The notes beneath the pieces were generated by a model that worked only from the letters and a program-made list of their open reading frames with translations, made no database searches and had not been told where the DNA came from. Below, piece after piece: positions 16,796 through 18,243 of a DNA stretch of 18,243 nt. The stretch spans positions 1 to 18,243 of the forward strand of contig JAYVIQ010000087.1 in the NCBI GenBank assembly GCA_043770215.1, in the 5' to 3' direction. Numbering within the stretch: position 1 is the stretch's first letter; every line of letters starts with the position of its first letter. The translations under genes and the position numbers were made by a program. This DNA is from JAYVIQ01 sp043770215 (GTDB lineage Bacteria > Bacteroidota > Bacteroidia > Cytophagales > JAAEPT01).

Positions 16796-16845
16796 TTTTA
16801 TAACCGCATATATACGAATATAAACAGATATATGCGGTTATAAAA
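16796..16845. repeat. Perfect 18-bp inverted repeat between zinc-ribbon and recombinase genes
   Basis: TTTTATAACCGCATATAT (16796-16813) and ATATATGCGGTTATAAAA (16828-16845) are exact reverse complements around a 14-nt centre. It sits 20 bp upstream of the zinc-ribbon ATG and 49 bp upstream of the recombinase ATG. It could be an operator shared by the divergent genes, a transcribed hairpin, or the recombinase's own crossover/att site (paired binding arms around a short spacer). The sequence does not decide among these. Confidence 0.8.
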
Positions 16846-16868
16846 ATGAAAAATTGTTGTGTACCTGC

Positions 16869-16876
16869 TATTTTTG
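16869..16876 (+). promoter_or_regulatory. Putative -7 element of the recombinase promoter
   Basis: TATTTTTG fits TAnnTTTG and ends 18 bp before the recombinase ATG. The expected -33 position falls at the right edge of the 18-bp inverted repeat, so a protein bound there would affect transcription. Confidence 0.4.
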
Positions 16877-16894
16877 TTTTCAAAATTTTAAGTC

Positions 16895-18243
16895 ATGCAC
16901 ACCAAAGATAAATATCCAATTCAAATATATGTAAAAGAGAACGTTGTAAATAATGATCTGGTTTACAGTTACACATTTAACAAAAATGTGTTGTTGTTTA
17001 AATGGCTTTTAGATTTACAATACTTAAAATTTGATAAAGTTTTAAAATTGTTGTACTCAGATGCTAAAATTGAAATTTTAGAACGCATAGAAATTGCTTC
17101 TAAAGGCAAAATCAAATTTAATAAATTTCATATTCAAAAGCCTTATGTAACTGAAAGTCAGAACAATGTTGCTGTTACAATGCCTAGAATTGTGATTCCG
17201 AAACACGATATAAAAATAAAAATATTAGTTAAAACGGCCGTATATGAAAGTAAAAATTATTTTATTCTAAATACTGACCACATAAATGATTGTAAACGAA
17301 TTTTTGAAAACTCTAATTTTGTAACCTACAACAGACGATTGTCTGCTTTTTTAATACCTCAAGAAGAAAATTTATTGCTTAAAACCATTCAGATAACCAA
17401 AGGTAAAGCTTATTTACTTTTGAATAATCATGTAAAATTAAATAGTCTGTTTTTGCAATCTTATTTTTGGAGACAGTTGTATAACACTGATATAGAACCT
17501 CCTGTATCATATTTGAAGCATCTGAAATCAAATAAGTATAGTGCAAATACAATTCATAATTATTACAACAATTTTATGCTGTTTATGTATTATTGTAAAA
17601 CTCAAAACCTTGATTTAGATACCATTGAAACGGATAAAGTAAATGATTTAGTTATTAAAATTTCTACTTCAAATTGCTACAGTACAAGCAGTACCCACCA
17701 ATTAATTAATGCTGTTTTGTATTATTATAAAAAAATATTGATGAAACAGGCGTTCAAAAATGAAATAATTCGCCCACAAAAAGAGTATATATTACCAAAA
17801 GTGCTTAGCAAAGAAGAGGTTGAGTCTATACTGCACGCATGTCATAATTTGAAACATAAAACAATGCTAAGCTTAATTTACAGTTGTGGACTAAGGTCTG
17901 GAGAAGTAATCTCATTAAAAGTGAGTAATATTAATAGCAAGCGTAACGTAATAGAAATTAAGCAAGCCAAAGGTTTTAAGGACAGGACAGTAATGTTGTC
18001 AGAAAAAATATTACTATTGTTAAGGGCTTACTATACAGCCTATAAGCCCAGAAATTATTTGTTTGAAGGGCAGTACGGAGACGAATACACAGCTACTTCT
18101 CTAAGAAGTGTATTTAAAGATGCATGTAAAAAGGCGAATATTAAAAATCAACCGACGTTGCATTGGTTAAGGCATAGTTTTGCGACACATTTGTTAGAAG
18201 GCGGCACAGATTTAAGGTATATTCAGCAGCTGCTAGGACATGC
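16895..18243 (+). CDS. Tyrosine recombinase/integrase, cut by right edge
   Basis: Site-specific recombinase of the lambda-integrase/Xer superfamily. From ATG 16895 the frame stays open for 449 codons to the window end. The C-terminal catalytic domain begins near KVLSKEEVESIL (302-313) and has R334 in YSCGLRSGEVISL, K359 in KQAKGFKDRTV, H423 and R426 in LHWLRHSFATHLL, and H449 in LLGH. The nucleophilic Tyr, expected about ten residues on, lies beyond the edge. A SAM-like core-binding domain fits about 203-290 (ANTIHNYYNNFMLFMYY). The first 200 residues are an extra N-terminal region with no motif I recognise, much longer than in XerC/XerD (about 300 aa in total). It resembles bacteroidetal integron or mobile-element integrases in the RHSFATHLLEGGTDLRYIQ segment. 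Divergent from the zinc-ribbon gene across a palindrome; a housekeeping Xer role is unlikely given the extension. Confidence 0.9.
   Translation, partial: MHTKDKYPIQIYVKENVVNNDLVYSYTFNKNVLLFKWLLDLQYLKFDKVLKLLYSDAKIEILERIEIASKGKIKFNKFHIQKPYVTESQNNVAVTMPRIVIPKHDIKIKILVKTAVYESKNYFILNTDHINDCKRIFENSNFVTYNRRLSAFLIPQEENLLLKTIQITKGKAYLLLNNHVKLNSLFLQSYFWRQLYNTDIEPPVSYLKHLKSNKYSANTIHNYYNNFMLFMYYCKTQNLDLDTIETDKVNDLVIKISTSNCYSTSSTHQLINAVLYYYKKILMKQAFKNEIIRPQKEYILPKVLSKEEVESILHACHNLKHKTMLSLIYSCGLRSGEVISLKVSNINSKRNVIEIKQAKGFKDRTVMLSEKILLLLRAYYTAYKPRNYLFEGQYGDEYTATSLRSVFKDACKKANIKNQPTLHWLRHSFATHLLEGGTDLRYIQQLLGH

Noticed and set aside
16776..16883. 36-codon N-terminal extension of the zinc-ribbon protein
   Set aside because: It would translate straight through the 18-bp inverted repeat, is hydrophobic and compositionally unlike the rest, and the ATG at 16775 precedes the conserved zinc ribbon directly.
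16796..16900. Classical integron attC or attI consensus (GTTRRRY/RYYYAAC) near the recombinase
   Set aside because: I checked GTTATAA and GTTGTGT; neither fits GTTRRRY, so no standard integron site can be claimed.
1..18243. CRISPR array, tRNA or rRNA genes, insertion-sequence transposases
   Set aside because: No regularly spaced direct repeats, cloverleaf or rRNA signatures or transposase motifs were seen on either strand.

Overview
The window is AT-rich chromosomal DNA. It is most likely from a member of the Bacteroidota, class Flavobacteriia. The proteins read as flavobacterial in style, Shine-Dalgarno sequences are mostly absent, and several upstream regions carry Bacteroidetes-type TAnnTTTG -7 elements. 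The organism is inferred from these traits, not matched to a reference.

Left part (1-7101): the 5' two thirds of sucA (2-oxoglutarate dehydrogenase E1) runs off the left edge on the minus strand. A 526-bp gap follows, holding a compositionally distinct block of about 170 bp with a cryptic reading frame. Next are ndk (+), a GT-B glycosyltransferase (-) convergent with ndk, dapD (+, lysine/peptidoglycan precursor synthesis) divergent from the glycosyltransferase, an AlkB-type DNA dealkylase (+), and an overlapping minus-strand pair: an NADPH-dependent FMN reductase followed by a DUF547 lipoprotein. The ndk terminator hairpin lies inside the last codons of the glycosyltransferase gene.

Middle part (7240-15848): a minus-strand locus encodes a complete RecBCD helicase-nuclease in the order small two-helix membrane protein, recD, recC, recB. 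RecD and recC overlap by 8 bp. RecB is separated by 167 bp and may have its own promoter. RecB keeps the helicase motifs and the D-x13-D-x-K nuclease residues. Together the three would form the double-strand-break processing enzyme.

Right part (15849-18243): an accessory-looking segment. A gene-free stretch contains a 136-bp element with about 13-bp imperfect terminal inverted repeats and an internal hairpin. It is followed by a small four-cysteine zinc-ribbon protein (-). That gene is divergent from a tyrosine recombinase (+), which has an N-terminal extension of about 200 residues and runs off the right edge before its catalytic tyrosine. A perfect 18-bp inverted repeat lies between the two start codons. 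This recombinase with structured DNA beside it is the best candidate in the window for an uncharacterised mobile or integron-like system, but the evidence is structural only.
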